Source: an uncultured Clostridia bacterium (GTDB taxonomy: Bacteria; Bacillota; Clostridia; TANB77; CAG-508). From it: a stretch of DNA of 34,559 nucleotides. The notes under the pieces are model-generated. The model made no database searches. It saw nothing but the letters and a program-made list of their open reading frames with translations, and was not told the origin of the DNA. The DNA is taken from assembly GCA_944390535.1 (NCBI GenBank), contig CALXQV010000056.1, forward strand, positions 1 to 34,559, read 5' to 3'. This document shows, piece by piece, positions 23,604 through 34,100 of this stretch. Every line of letters begins with the position of its first letter. The stretch's first letter is position 1. A program made the position numbers and the translations under genes.

Positions 23604-26189
23604 CTAAATATTTTCTTTTCTAATTGTTTCAATCATATTTTGATTTTTTGTTTTCTTAACAGCATATCGCATTGTCATAAAAATAATCGCAAACACAAAT
23701 ATAATAGAAATTAAAATTGGTACAATTGGAAATTGATAACTAGCAGTATAGACATCTGCTGTCACATCATATACTAGATAAGATATTGCAACACCTACTG
23801 GCAATCCAAAAATAAGTGCTTTTAATCCATATATAAAACTCTCATAATGAATCATTCTTTTAAACTCTTTATCTGTCATACCTATGGATTTTAGTATGGC
23901 AAATTCTCTATTTCTAAGTGCCATATTGGTTGTTATGGTATTAAATATATTGGTTATACCAATTACAGTAATTACCGCTATAAAACCATATACAAATATA
24001 GACACAATTAGATTCATACTTTTAGCAGCTCTTACATCCTCTTCCATATTATAGATATTATCCTTGTTTGTCTTATCTAATTGTTGAATTTCTTCTTGTA
24101 ACTGATAAGAATCTTCTGCATGGATACTCATAGAAACTAAGCTGTGTTCAAAGTTTTCCATCATTTCATCTGAAATCACAATAATTGGATTTGTATCATG
24201 ACTAAACAAAGAACCTAATGGATAGATATCTGCTCTTTTAGCAATTGGTATACTACCTTTTTCAGATAAACTACCTGTTTCATCTTTCATGTTGTAATAT
24301 TCTAAGGAATCTCCTTCCTTTAGATTCAGCAAATTTGTTTCTACTCGTTTCACACCATCTTTTCCTTCTTCATATTCATATAAAAGTCTTGTATCACATA
24401 AAATGGCTTTATCTTTTACATCATCATATTGTAATCCTAATTCTTCTACATAGTTTCTATATGCCTCATCTCCAATTGCATAAATCAGTAAAGTATTCAT
24501 TTCTGAATAATATTCAAGTGCTTTTTCTGTATATATCTTTTGATTATCTATATAAGCATGTGCATTTTTTAAAATAGCATATTCTTGTATTCCATCTAAA
24601 TTTTTAATTTTGTCAAAATAGACTTCTTTTTCCTTTTCTGCTTGATTTGCATATACAGTTAGGTTAATTCTAGAATTATCATATTCTAGAGAAGATAGAC
24701 CAAATACACTTTCTGCTACGGCATTCATAGAAATAAACAACACAATACTTAAAAATATAGAAAAAATTGTTGTTCTATATTTTTTTCTACTTCGCCTAAA
24801 GTTTTTTCTAGCAATGACACCTTCTATTTTAAAAAGTTTTTTGGTCAAAGAATACTTCTTCGTTTTATGTTTTTTTCTTTTTTCTTTCACATCCGCACTT
24901 TCTCTTATCGCATCAATTGGTGAAATTTTTCCAGCACGATAACTTGGTCTGATAAGAGAAATGATAATCATAACAACAGATACCATAAATGCTACTAAGA
25001 TAGCTCCCCATGATATAACGACATGTAACTCAAAATTATCAATTAATGGGCTACTTCCTGAATGAATAATACCATTTACAATCGCTAATACAATGGTAAT
25101 TGCTACAATTCCTATGATAATTCCTAATGGTATAGAAATCAGTCCTAATATAAAACCTTCAAAAAAGATACTTTTTCGAATTTGCTTTCCTGTTGCTCCC
25201 ACACTGGCAATCATTCCCAATTCTCTTGTTTTCTCTGTAAGAGATATACTAAAACTATTTTTAATAACAAAAGCAGATGTTAATACAATAATGCTAACTA
25301 CAATTACCAACATATTGATAACAAATGTTTCTGTTCGATCACTTTTAAACACACCCATATAATATAGCAAATTTTGATTTTCTAAAATAGCATTTTCATC
25401 AATTTTTAAATCATTTTTTAAGTATTCTTCAAAATCATATGTTTCTGACGGGTCTTTCAATATAATAGACATATTTACATTTTTCGTGTCATCTATTTTT
25501 TCTAATTTTGTTATCATGGTATATCCTGGTGCAGAATAGCTCTCATTACTTAATCGTTCCATAATTCCAACAATGGTATATATTTTTTTCGTGTTGGTGA
25601 CAAATGTTTCTTGTTCTAAATTATCTTCAATTCCACTTTCTTTTCTATCTAGTCGATCTTGGTCTGTATAATACGGATTGGATTGATTTAATATATAGTC
25701 TCCCATATATCGGTTACCAATGTTAAGTTCTATTGTTTCACCAATCTCTATCTCTACTTTTCCATTTTGAATCACATGTTCCGGAATGACAATTTCATTT
25801 TCATTTTCTGGTAATCTTCCTTCTACTAAAACAATTCCTCCATTTTGTAATAATGCTTCATCATATCCTTCAATATAGGCATATGGTTTATTTTCATTTT
25901 TTGATGCTTCTAAAGGTGCATATCCTATCTCCTGTGATATTTCTAACTTTTCTATTTTGGCATGATTTTCTAAATATTTCTGGTTTTCTTTTGATATGTT
26001 TTCTACACGAATGTGATAATTTCCATTTGTCTTTATTTCTCTTTCTATCATGGATTTTTGAATACTGACTGTAAATGTCGTGATAGCACATATTAAAGCA
26101 ACAGAAAGAGAAATCCCCATAATGGTTACAATGGTTCTTTTTTTATTTAATTTTAAATTTTTTAATGTCAATGTATTTAAGATTTTCAT
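23604..26189 (-). CDS. ABC transporter permease, FtsX/MacB type
   Basis: An 861-residue membrane protein of the FtsX/MacB superfamily with two FtsX modules. There is a first helix at residues 18-38, then an extracytoplasmic domain of about 250 residues. Three helices follow around residues 290-430 (RELGMIASVGATGKQIRKSIFFEG), a further single helix near 480, a second external domain, and three helices around 735-855 (REFAILKSIGMTDKEFKRMIHYE). These mechanotransmission-type transporters act on antimicrobial peptides, lipoproteins or envelope enzymes rather than moving solutes through a channel. It is 46 bases downstream of its ATPase gene, and AAGGAAGTG precedes the ATG. No response regulator or sensor kinase is in the window, so the substrate is unknown. 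Confidence 0.9.
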   Translation of the reverse strand: MKILNTLTLKNLKLNKKRTIVTIMGISLSVALICAITTFTVSIQKSMIEREIKTNGNYHIRVENISKENQKYLENHAKIEKLEISQEIGYAPLEASKNENKPYAYIEGYDEALLQNGGIVLVEGRLPENENEIVIPEHVIQNGKVEIEIGETIELNIGNRYMGDYILNQSNPYYTDQDRLDRKESGIEDNLEQETFVTNTKKIYTIVGIMERLSNESYSAPGYTMITKLEKIDDTKNVNMSIILKDPSETYDFEEYLKNDLKIDENAILENQNLLYYMGVFKSDRTETFVINMLVIVVSIIVLTSAFVIKNSFSISLTEKTRELGMIASVGATGKQIRKSIFFEGFILGLISIPLGIIIGIVAITIVLAIVNGIIHSGSSPLIDNFELHVVISWGAILVAFMVSVVMIIISLIRPSYRAGKISPIDAIRESADVKEKRKKHKTKKYSLTKKLFKIEGVIARKNFRRSRKKYRTTIFSIFLSIVLFISMNAVAESVFGLSSLEYDNSRINLTVYANQAEKEKEVYFDKIKNLDGIQEYAILKNAHAYIDNQKIYTEKALEYYSEMNTLLIYAIGDEAYRNYVEELGLQYDDVKDKAILCDTRLLYEYEEGKDGVKRVETNLLNLKEGDSLEYYNMKDETGSLSEKGSIPIAKRADIYPLGSLFSHDTNPIIVISDEMMENFEHSLVSMSIHAEDSYQLQEEIQQLDKTNKDNIYNMEEDVRAAKSMNLIVSIFVYGFIAVITVIGITNIFNTITTNMALRNREFAILKSIGMTDKEFKRMIHYESFIYGLKALIFGLPVGVAISYLVYDVTADVYTASYQFPIVPILISIIFVFAIIFMTMRYAVKKTKNQNMIETIRKENI

Positions 26190-26235
26190 TTTATTTCACT
26201 TCCTTTTCAAATATATTTGCTTGGAAAAATCTCTT

Positions 26236-26916
26236 TTATTTTATTTTTTCATCACTGACTAGTTTCCCATCTTGTATGGTTATCACTCTATCTGCTTCTA
26301 GAGCAATATTTTCATCATGTGTAATCACTATTAAAGTTTGATGGTATTTTTGATTAGATACTTTTAATAAATCAATAATCTCTCTTGAAGCTTTACTATC
26401 TAAATTTCCAGTTGGTTCATCTGCTAATACAATACTTGGATGATTCATCAAGGCTCTTCCAATAGAAACCCTTTGTTGCTGTCCACCTGATAATTCATTT
26501 GGTAAATGTTGTGTTCTGTTTTCTAATCCTAAAATGTACAATAGTTCTTTTAATCGTTTTTCATCTACTTTTTGCCCATCTAAATCACATGGTAATGTCA
26601 TATTTTCTTTTACATTTAATATAGGAATTAAGTTGTAAAATTGATAAATTAAACCAACTTGTCTTCTTCTAAAAATTGCTAGATTATCATTGTTTAATGA
26701 ATAAATATCTGTTCCGTCAATATATACCTTTCCACTGGTTGGTTTATCTACACCTCCAATCAAGTGTAACAAGGTTGATTTTCCGCTTCCAGAAGCTCCT
26801 ACAATCGCTACAAATTCTCCTTTGTTTACGCTAAAAGATACATTGTCTAGTGCAACCACCTCTGTATCTTTTTTTCCATACTTTTTACTTAGATTTTCTA
26901 CTTTTAATATTTCCAT
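26236..26916 (-). CDS. ABC transporter ATP-binding protein (MacB/LolD-type)
   Basis: A 226-residue ATPase that powers the FtsX-type permease just downstream. Walker A is GASGSGKST near residue 38, the Q-loop lies in IYQFYNLIPILNVKENM, the signature is LSGGQQQR, Walker B is IVLADEPTGNLDS, and the H-loop is VITHD. The length and the DEPTGNLDS sequence are typical of the LolD/MacB/BceA group. AAAGGAGAG lies upstream. It is first in a two-gene operon preceded by two inverted repeats at 26958-27037. Confidence 0.93.
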   Translation of the reverse strand: MEILKVENLSKKYGKKDTEVVALDNVSFSVNKGEFVAIVGASGSGKSTLLHLIGGVDKPTSGKVYIDGTDIYSLNNDNLAIFRRRQVGLIYQFYNLIPILNVKENMTLPCDLDGQKVDEKRLKELLYILGLENRTQHLPNELSGGQQQRVSIGRALMNHPSIVLADEPTGNLDSKASREIIDLLKVSNQKYHQTLIVITHDENIALEADRVITIQDGKLVSDEKIK

Positions 26917-26957
26917 ACATACTCTCCTTTCCGTTTATATACACCATTTGTCGACAC

Positions 26958-27037
26958 GAAAAATTGCTTTGCAATTTTTCTGTGCAATGTTTTTTTGTTG
27001 AATAGGAAAAGACAATTTCTCCTATTCAACAAAAAAA
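26958..27037. repeat. Two inverted repeats upstream of the ABC operon
   Basis: The first is GAAAAATTGC/GCAATTTTTC (26958-26980). The second has 17-base arms around TTGTTGAATAGGA and its complement (26991-27037). In both, the 3' arm ends in A rather than T on either strand, so they are not ordinary terminators. They lie in the region where the ABC operon's promoter or leader should be and may be operators or leader structures. Confidence 0.5.
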
Positions 27038-27076
27038 TATCACTTTTATTAGTAATATATTACTATATAAAAGTGA
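27031..27076 (-). terminator. Terminator of the sortase transcript
   Basis: On the minus strand a TCACTTTTAT.../...ATAAAAGTGA hairpin (27040-27076) is followed by TATTTTTTT. It lies about 50 bases after the sortase stop. Confidence 0.65.
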
Positions 27077-27125
27077 CTTTAAAATGACTTTATATATTTT
27101 TTAAAATTTTTTGCATTTTCTTATC

Positions 27126-27920
27126 TTAATCATACTGTAATTCTTGTAATCCCGCATGAACTAAAATACGTTTTTTTCCTGTTCTGTCGCAAGTAGAAAG
27201 TGTTAAAATTTGATTTGTATAATCACATTCACTTTCAAAGTCCATACTACTTCTTGTTTTTAATGTTGTCTTAAATTCATCTAATTCATTTTCTGCAATG
27301 GATGTATTAATAGAATAATCTTCTGGATCTATATCATAACTTGAAAAGACTTGAAAATTCATTTTTCTATCTGGCATGTATAGTTCTATATTTATGTTAT
27401 CCCCTAATTTTCCATTTGCAATATTTTCTAAGTCTGCAAACATGATTCCTCTTTTTATATTATGACCATAAATAACTATATTTTTATCTGTTAAATTACT
27501 TTTATAATCTAAAAATAAGGAACCACAAACATCATATTCTTTATAGAAATTCTTTTTTAGGTAATAATTATTATCCGTTGTTTTCATTACAGGATAATTA
27601 ATTGTTGTTCCATCAATTTTTATCCAAGCGACAACATCAGAATTTATAGATTTTAATTTTTCAAAATCTATTTTATTTCCATCTGGATTTTCTTCATTAA
27701 CATTTACCACTTCTTGTGCTAATTCTTTATATGTATCATTTGACTTATTTGTATCTAAAAACCACTTTAATAATATAAAACCAGATACTAAAAATATAAC
27801 AATAAACAAAATTAATAATACATTTTGTATTTTATTATTATTTGATTTTCTTTTTCTTCTTTTTAATTTTTTTGCATCTATTGGACTTCTTCTAGCATAC
27901 TTTTTAGCATGTTTTGCCAT
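27126..27920 (-). CDS. Class B sortase
   Basis: Membrane-bound transpeptidase that cleaves a sorting signal and links the protein to peptidoglycan. The product is 264 residues from the ATG at 27920 (268 from an earlier ATG at 27932, which has poorer spacing to GAAGGG). A basic, cytoplasmic N-terminus precedes a membrane segment near residues 33-55. The catalytic domain has the class B pattern: LKSINSDVVAWIKIDGTTINYPV, His in IVIYGHN near 150, Cys in LTLSTCD near 244 and the following Arg in GKKRILVHA. It directly follows the gene for an SPKTG-signal protein, similar to the (S/N)PxTG signals used by Clostridioides difficile sortase B, making that protein its probable substrate. Confidence 0.92.
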   Translation of the reverse strand: MAKHAKKYARRSPIDAKKLKRRKRKSNNNKIQNVLLILFIVIFLVSGFILLKWFLDTNKSNDTYKELAQEVVNVNEENPDGNKIDFEKLKSINSDVVAWIKIDGTTINYPVMKTTDNNYYLKKNFYKEYDVCGSLFLDYKSNLTDKNIVIYGHNIKRGIMFADLENIANGKLGDNINIELYMPDRKMNFQVFSSYDIDPEDYSINTSIAENELDEFKTTLKTRSSMDFESECDYTNQILTLSTCDRTGKKRILVHAGLQELQYD

Positions 27921-28019
27921 AATCGATTCCATTCCCTTCTCAGTAAGCTTTAGCTATAAATTTCAACTGAAGTTTAACGACGTAAAATTGTAATTATTTT
28001 TCAACTCTTCATTCTTTTT

Positions 28020-28055
28020 ATGAAATAAGCTCTTAGATTAAAGAGCTTATTTCAT
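28020..28055. repeat. Intercistronic hairpin between the surface protein and sortase genes
   Basis: Arms ATGAAATAAGCTCT and AGAGCTTATTTCAT around an 8-base loop, within the 144-base gap between the two genes. Neither strand has a T run after the stem, so partial termination or mRNA processing between the abundant substrate and the sortase seems likelier than full termination. Confidence 0.5.
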
Positions 28056-28064
28056 AAATAAATA

Positions 28065-31043
28065 TTATTTTCTAAATTTCTTTTTTAATATAACTGCTAT
28101 TCCTAAACCAGAGATAACCATTAATGAAACAAACATTTCTACTGCTATATCTCCTGTTTTTGGTGAATTAGATTTGTTTTCTTCTATTTTTTCTCCTTCA
28201 ACAGTTGTTTCTCCATTTTCTATATCAGCTGTATCATCTACAACTTCTATTTCTACTTGTGATTTTATTCCATTTGGTGCTTCAACTGTTAAAATTGCTT
28301 TTCCTAATCCTTTTGCTACTATTGTTCCATCTTCATTTATAGATATAATATCACTATTTGAAGATATAAATTTTAAATCACTCATATGATATGTTGCATC
28401 AGTTGGGTTTACTGTTACTTTTATATCAACATTTCCTCCAACTAATACTTTAGATGGTGCATCTATTGTAATTGAAGTAATTGGAATGGCTTTTACTGTT
28501 ATTGTTACACTTGCTGTTTTATCTCCCACTTTTGCTGTTATTACGGCTGTTCCTTCTGCGACTGCTGTTACAACACCATTTTTGTCTACTGTTGCAACTT
28601 TAATGTCTGAACTTATCCATTCTACATTTATATCATCAGTAGTATTTTCTGGGTTACAAACAACACCTAAACTTTGAGTTCTTCCTATTCCTAAATCAAA
28701 ATCTACCATGTTAATTGTAATAGAGTCTAATGGTATTTCTTTTACTATAATTTCAGCTGTATCTATTATTTCATTTCCATTTTCTACTGCTTTTGCTGTT
28801 ATTGTAACTTTTCCTTCTTTTAGTCCTTTTACATTTCCATTTTCATCTACTGTTGCTATTGTAGAATCACTAGATGTCCACTCTACTTTTCCAGTATATG
28901 TTGTATCTTCTGGAACTAATGTAGCTGTTAATTTTTCTGTTTGTCCTTTTACTATTTCAGCTGTATTTTTATTTAAATTTATTCCTGTTAATGGAACAAC
29001 AACATGAATTTTACAACTTACTTCTTTATCTTCCACTTTTGCTTTGATATAAGCTGTTCCTGCTTTTAATGCTGTTACATTTCCATTTTCATCTACTTTT
29101 GCTACTGTATCATCTGTTGATGTCCATGTAACTGTCTTATCTGCTGTTGTATCTTCTGGATGATATGTTACGGATAATTGTAAATTATCACCTTTATTTA
29201 ATTGTTTTTCTGTTTCATTTAGTCTAATACTTTCTAGTGGTACTTTAACTTCTACTTCTGTTGTCGCTTTTTTGTCTCCAACTTGAGCTGTTATTGTTGC
29301 TTTTCCTGCTCCTATTGCTGTAATCACTCCGTCTTTGCTAACTGTTACTGCTTCTTCATTATTACTTGACCATGTTACTGTTTTATCTTCTGTTGTATTT
29401 TCAGGATTATATGTAACGGTTAATGTTTTATTTTCACCTTTGTTTAATATCATATTTTGTTCTGTTATTGAAATTGAGTTTAATTCAACTGGTAATACTG
29501 TTACTTTACAAGTTACTTCTTGTCCATTTGATGCTGTTGCTGTAATTGTAGTTTCACCTATTCCTACACCTTCTATTGTTCCATTTGTTGAAACTTTTAC
29601 AATAGATTCATCATTTGATTTCCAAGCAATTGTTTTATCTGCTGTTGTATCAACTGGATTATATGTAACTTCTAATTTTTCAGTTTGTCCATATTGAATT
29701 GATGTTTCTGTTTTTATTGATATTGAAGTTAATGGAACTTCAACTTTTACTTTACAGATTGCTTCTAAACCATTTGATGTAGTTGCTTTAATTTCTGTTT
29801 CTCCACCAGAAACTGCTGTTATTTTTCCATCTTTTACTGTTGCGACTGATGTGTCTGTTGATGACCATGTAATTGTTTTATCTGCATCTGTGTCTGCTGG
29901 ATTATAAACAACTTCTAATGTGAATTCTTCACCTTTATTCATTGTTTTTGATGTTACATCATCTTTAAATGATATAGATTTTAATGGTACGCCTACTGTT
30001 ACTTTACAAATCGCTGTTTTTCCATTTTGTGTTGTAACTGTGATGTCACAGCTTCCTTTTCCTACTGCTGTTACTGTTCCATCTTGTGTTACTGTTGCCA
30101 CTGCATTATTGCTTGATTTCCATGTGACTGTCTTATCTCCATCTGCATTTGTTGGTAATACAGTTGCAACTAATTTTTCTGTTTGATCTTTTTCTAATTC
30201 TAGTGTTGTTTTGTTTAAATTTACTCCTGTTATAGGTTGTTTTACTGTTATTGTTACTGATGATGTTTTATTATTTGCTCCTGTTGCTGTAATTGTTGTA
30301 GTTCCTTTTCCAACAGCTGTTACAACTCCGTTATTTACTGTTGCAACTTTCTCTTCACTTGATGTATATATGACACCTTTTTGATTTGTATCTTCTGGTG
30401 TATATTTTACTGTTAAATTAGCTGTTTCCCCAACCCATAATTCACTTGCTGATGATGTTAAAGATATTGATTCTAATGGTAAAACAACATTTACATCTGC
30501 ATTTACAAATGTTGATTCTATTTTCTCATTTTTTAGAACATCCATTACAGGATAAGTTTCCAAACCTGTTAAAATTTTAAATGTATATTTTCCTATTTTT
30601 GCATCTTCTTTAACTCTTAATTTTGTTTTATATAATCCCCCATTATAGTCTTTTATTTCTGTAACTTCATCATAGATAGAGTACATAAAGTTTGAAGTTC
30701 CTGCTTCTGGATATATAGTTGCACCACTCATTGCTTGATTCGTAAAGTTTGGTATTAATATTTCTGGATCATCATATGTTCCATTTTTATTTGGTATTGG
30801 TTCAAATACATTTTTATCATATGCAAGTTCAATTTGCAATGCTGATATTCTAGATACAGAATTTGTATTTATATTAACTGTAACTTCTACTTCTTCTCCT
30901 CTTTTCAATTCTTGTTTATTTGTTGTAACACTTAATTCTGGTTTTCCACTTTCTAATGCATAAGTCATACTTGGTGTAATTAGATAAAATAACATTACGA
31001 AACAAGTTATTAAGCTTATAATTTTTTTTGTTTTTGTTTTCAT
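28065..31043 (-). CDS. Cell-wall-anchored surface protein: cohesin-like domain, nine Ig-like repeats, SPKTG signal
   Basis: A 992-residue exported protein. Residues 1 to about 30 are a signal peptide ending TMTYALES-like. Residues about 33-186 resemble a cohesin module (LKRGEEVEVTVNINT, then ISALQIELAYDKNVFEPIP, and VKEDAKIGKYTFKILTG). Residues about 187-932 contain nine Big_2 Ig-like repeats of about 83 residues, each with a WxSS(D/N)xxxATV-type core. SPKTG lies near residue 958, then a hydrophobic segment and the basic end KKKFRK. This is a stalk that presents the cohesin-like head away from the wall. AAGGAGG precedes the ATG. The sortase follows, and the dockerin-bearing protein precedes it by 151 bases, so all three may be one transcript. 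Cohesin identity is by pattern only. Confidence 0.87.
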   Translation of the reverse strand: MKTKTKKIISLITCFVMLFYLITPSMTYALESGKPELSVTTNKQELKRGEEVEVTVNINTNSVSRISALQIELAYDKNVFEPIPNKNGTYDDPEILIPNFTNQAMSGATIYPEAGTSNFMYSIYDEVTEIKDYNGGLYKTKLRVKEDAKIGKYTFKILTGLETYPVMDVLKNEKIESTFVNADVNVVLPLESISLTSSASELWVGETANLTVKYTPEDTNQKGVIYTSSEEKVATVNNGVVTAVGKGTTTITATGANNKTSSVTITVKQPITGVNLNKTTLELEKDQTEKLVATVLPTNADGDKTVTWKSSNNAVATVTQDGTVTAVGKGSCDITVTTQNGKTAICKVTVGVPLKSISFKDDVTSKTMNKGEEFTLEVVYNPADTDADKTITWSSTDTSVATVKDGKITAVSGGETEIKATTSNGLEAICKVKVEVPLTSISIKTETSIQYGQTEKLEVTYNPVDTTADKTIAWKSNDESIVKVSTNGTIEGVGIGETTITATASNGQEVTCKVTVLPVELNSISITEQNMILNKGENKTLTVTYNPENTTEDKTVTWSSNNEEAVTVSKDGVITAIGAGKATITAQVGDKKATTEVEVKVPLESIRLNETEKQLNKGDNLQLSVTYHPEDTTADKTVTWTSTDDTVAKVDENGNVTALKAGTAYIKAKVEDKEVSCKIHVVVPLTGINLNKNTAEIVKGQTEKLTATLVPEDTTYTGKVEWTSSDSTIATVDENGNVKGLKEGKVTITAKAVENGNEIIDTAEIIVKEIPLDSITINMVDFDLGIGRTQSLGVVCNPENTTDDINVEWISSDIKVATVDKNGVVTAVAEGTAVITAKVGDKTASVTITVKAIPITSITIDAPSKVLVGGNVDIKVTVNPTDATYHMSDLKFISSNSDIISINEDGTIVAKGLGKAILTVEAPNGIKSQVEIEVVDDTADIENGETTVEGEKIEENKSNSPKTGDIAVEMFVSLMVISGLGIAVILKKKFRK

Positions 31044-31194
31044 TTTTTTCCTCCTTATTAATTTTTAAATTATATATATCAATATTTGAATATTTAACTT
31101 AGATTTTAATTGTACTTTCCTCTTTTCTTTATTTTCTTTTGCTTGATTAACATGTATATCATTTATCATATATACCACTTTTTAATTAATTTAT

Positions 31195-34100
31195 TTATAA
31201 ATTATCTTTTTTTCCAATGACATATCTCATTATATCGTTTACATCTACTACATTAAATATTCCGTCTTTATTTACATCTCCTATTTCTTTTTCTAACTTG
31301 GTTAGCTCTATTTTGTGTATGATTCCTCTCATTCCATAACTTACATCTACTGCATTTACTATTCCATCTTGATTGATATCTCCTTTTAGGTAGACTTCTA
31401 TATCTTGTTTTATTGGTTGATTTTCTACTATTACATCATATTCTCTTGTTACATTGTTTTGAGTTACTTTTAATATGTAATTTCCTTGTGGTATTCCATC
31501 AATATTGTAACTTGTTGCATCTCCCTTTAACGTCATTTCATTAATAACTGTATTTGTATCTTTTTCTAATACTTCTATCTTTATATCGTTTTCTTTATCA
31601 AATGCTTTTATTTCTCCAGTAATTGTTTGCGTTTTTACTGGTGCATTTGAAACTATTTCAAGTGATCCTGCTATTCCATTTAATGATGTCGCTGTAATGG
31701 TTACTTTTCCTCCTGATATAGCCGTTATATATCCATCTTGATCCACAGTTGCAATTTGTTCATTACTAGATTTCCATATAAGATTTTCACTATCTGTACA
31801 TTCTTTTGACATATCTTCTGTCACTATGATTGGTGTACATTTTTTTCTATCTCCTTCTTTTTCTAATATTATTATGGTTGGTGTTAAACTGATTCTAATA
31901 ATAGGATTATATTTTCCTGGTGTAAAACCTCCATATAGATATATATCGCTGACCATTGCTGCATCATTTGCATTTACAACTCCATTTCCATCTACATCTC
32001 CCAATATTTTTTCATCTTCTGTTAGATTTACTTTTGAGTACATATCCATTATTAAAGCTGAATCTGATGCATCAAACTTACCATTTCTATCAATATCTCC
32101 TGCATATGCCTTGTTTCCATTACTTAAAGTTCTAAGTACACAAACATACACCCAACATTCTGCTTCCCCATATTCTTCTGAACTAGCTTTAATTTTAACA
32201 AATCCTCCTGATTTTGGTGTAACTACACCTTTACTATCTACTGTGGCCACTTTTTCATTACTCGATGTCCATGTTATAAAAGTTGATGGTAGATATTCAT
32301 CTTTTAACACAAAGCTTTCATCCAAACTATTTAATTGATATTTTCCATAATTTAGTTTTATTTTGTGACCTTCTGGAATGTAATTTGTTGGTATGACTGT
32401 TATTGATGTTCCTATGTTAGAACTATCATATGATACAGAAATTATTACTTCTTCATCAATAGCACCATTTGCCATAATAATTCCATTTTGTGTAATTGTT
32501 ACCTCTTCATTACTTGATATCCATGTTACTTTATTATCTTTTGCTGGCGTACTTTCTTTTACATTTAATTTTATTTCTTGTCCCACAGGCATTGTATATG
32601 TATTTTCCTTACCTTCTACTTTCTGCATATTTGTTTCATCTACTTCAATTGTTAAATATGAATCAGAACCTTGATAATTTTCTTCATCTGCATATTCAAA
32701 TGCTGACCTGTATGTATAGTCAACTTCTTGATTCGTAGAATTTTCTGTTAATCCATGAACTGTTATTTCATATACATATCCTTCTTCTGGAACAATTTCC
32801 GAATTATAAAATACAACTTTATTATTGATTGACTGTATGGAATCCATAAATCTTTTAAAATATACTGAACTATTTGTATTTCCCACTTCTTCTGTAAAAT
32901 TCCATATATCTCCTGTATTTAAACATTTTACTGTTACAGTTGTATTATCTGTTACTGTATATTTATCTACAAATCTTGCTGACCATGTAAATCGTTTACT
33001 ATCATTTGCTAAACTTTCTAAAAATGTAATTCCTTTTGCTGGCCAAGCTTCTAAAAATACATTTGTTTTTCTACTACCAGCAAATTCATTTGAAAAAGTA
33101 AAATGACTTATTCCATACCCAAACTTTGTATATCCTGGATCTAATATCTTTGCTCTATGTGAAAATACTTGCGGAGTTTCAGTACTATCATCTAAAAATA
33201 AATTAATATGTTTCATCATTGTCTTTTCTGTAGATGATGTCGCTGAATATCCTAAATTTTCTGCAAATCCCGTTTCATGTCTTACTGCAATATTATAATA
33301 TTCATCAGATAAACCATCTGGTTTTGGCGGATAATGTTGGATAGGAAGTCCTAGTTCTGTTAGTCTATAACTAATTAATGTTGATATATGTTGTGCCACA
33401 TTGAACGCCTCTTCATCTAGTGATACTTCTTCCAATCCTGCTGCAATTCTTATAGCATTCACATAATCTGTAATTCCTTGTTTTTTACTTTGTTTTAATT
33501 CTCCTGCCGTTAATGTTGTTATTTCTGTTGATTGTGGTTCTATGTCATATAATCCATCTTCTTTATATAAATTTTCTATTGCTTGTTTATATTTTTCTCT
33601 TCCTGCTAAAAGTTTTGTTTTTTCTTCTGTTGTTAATTCTATTTCGTCATATCTTTTAAATAACTCTTCACTAATACTAACCGCTGATAATAATTTAGTT
33701 TCTGTATTATAGTCAAATACTGCAAGTAATTTATCTCCATAATTTGAGCTTTTATTATTGATTGCAAGTGAAGCAAATTCCATTGGATTCATGATATAAT
33801 AACTACCATTATGAAGTTCTGTATTTCCTTTAATTCCCATACTTTTTAGATAATTTAATTTATTCATGTCTAATACATATTCTCTAATTGAACTTCCAAA
33901 TTCTTTTAATTGTTCATTTATATAAAATATTTCTTCATCAAATTTCAAGTCCACTTTATATCCTAATTGTGTACTAAATGCATTATACATTAGTATTGCT
34001 TGTTGTGATAAACCTTTTAAATACTTTTCTTCATTATTTTTATAATTTTCTTCAAAAACAGGATATATGTTACTATATTCAAACTCATATTCTGTTTTAT

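Noticed and set aside
26991..27037. Inverted repeat as an intrinsic terminator of the sortase gene
   Set aside because: The T run is on the 5' arm and the 3' arm ends in A on both strands; the hairpin at 27040-27076 with its T run fits better.
28174..30186. Several long plus-strand open frames opposite the Ig-like repeat gene
   Set aside because: They are antisense to a well-supported repeat protein and arise from its Thr/Val/Ser-rich codons; none has a ribosome binding site or a recognisable domain.
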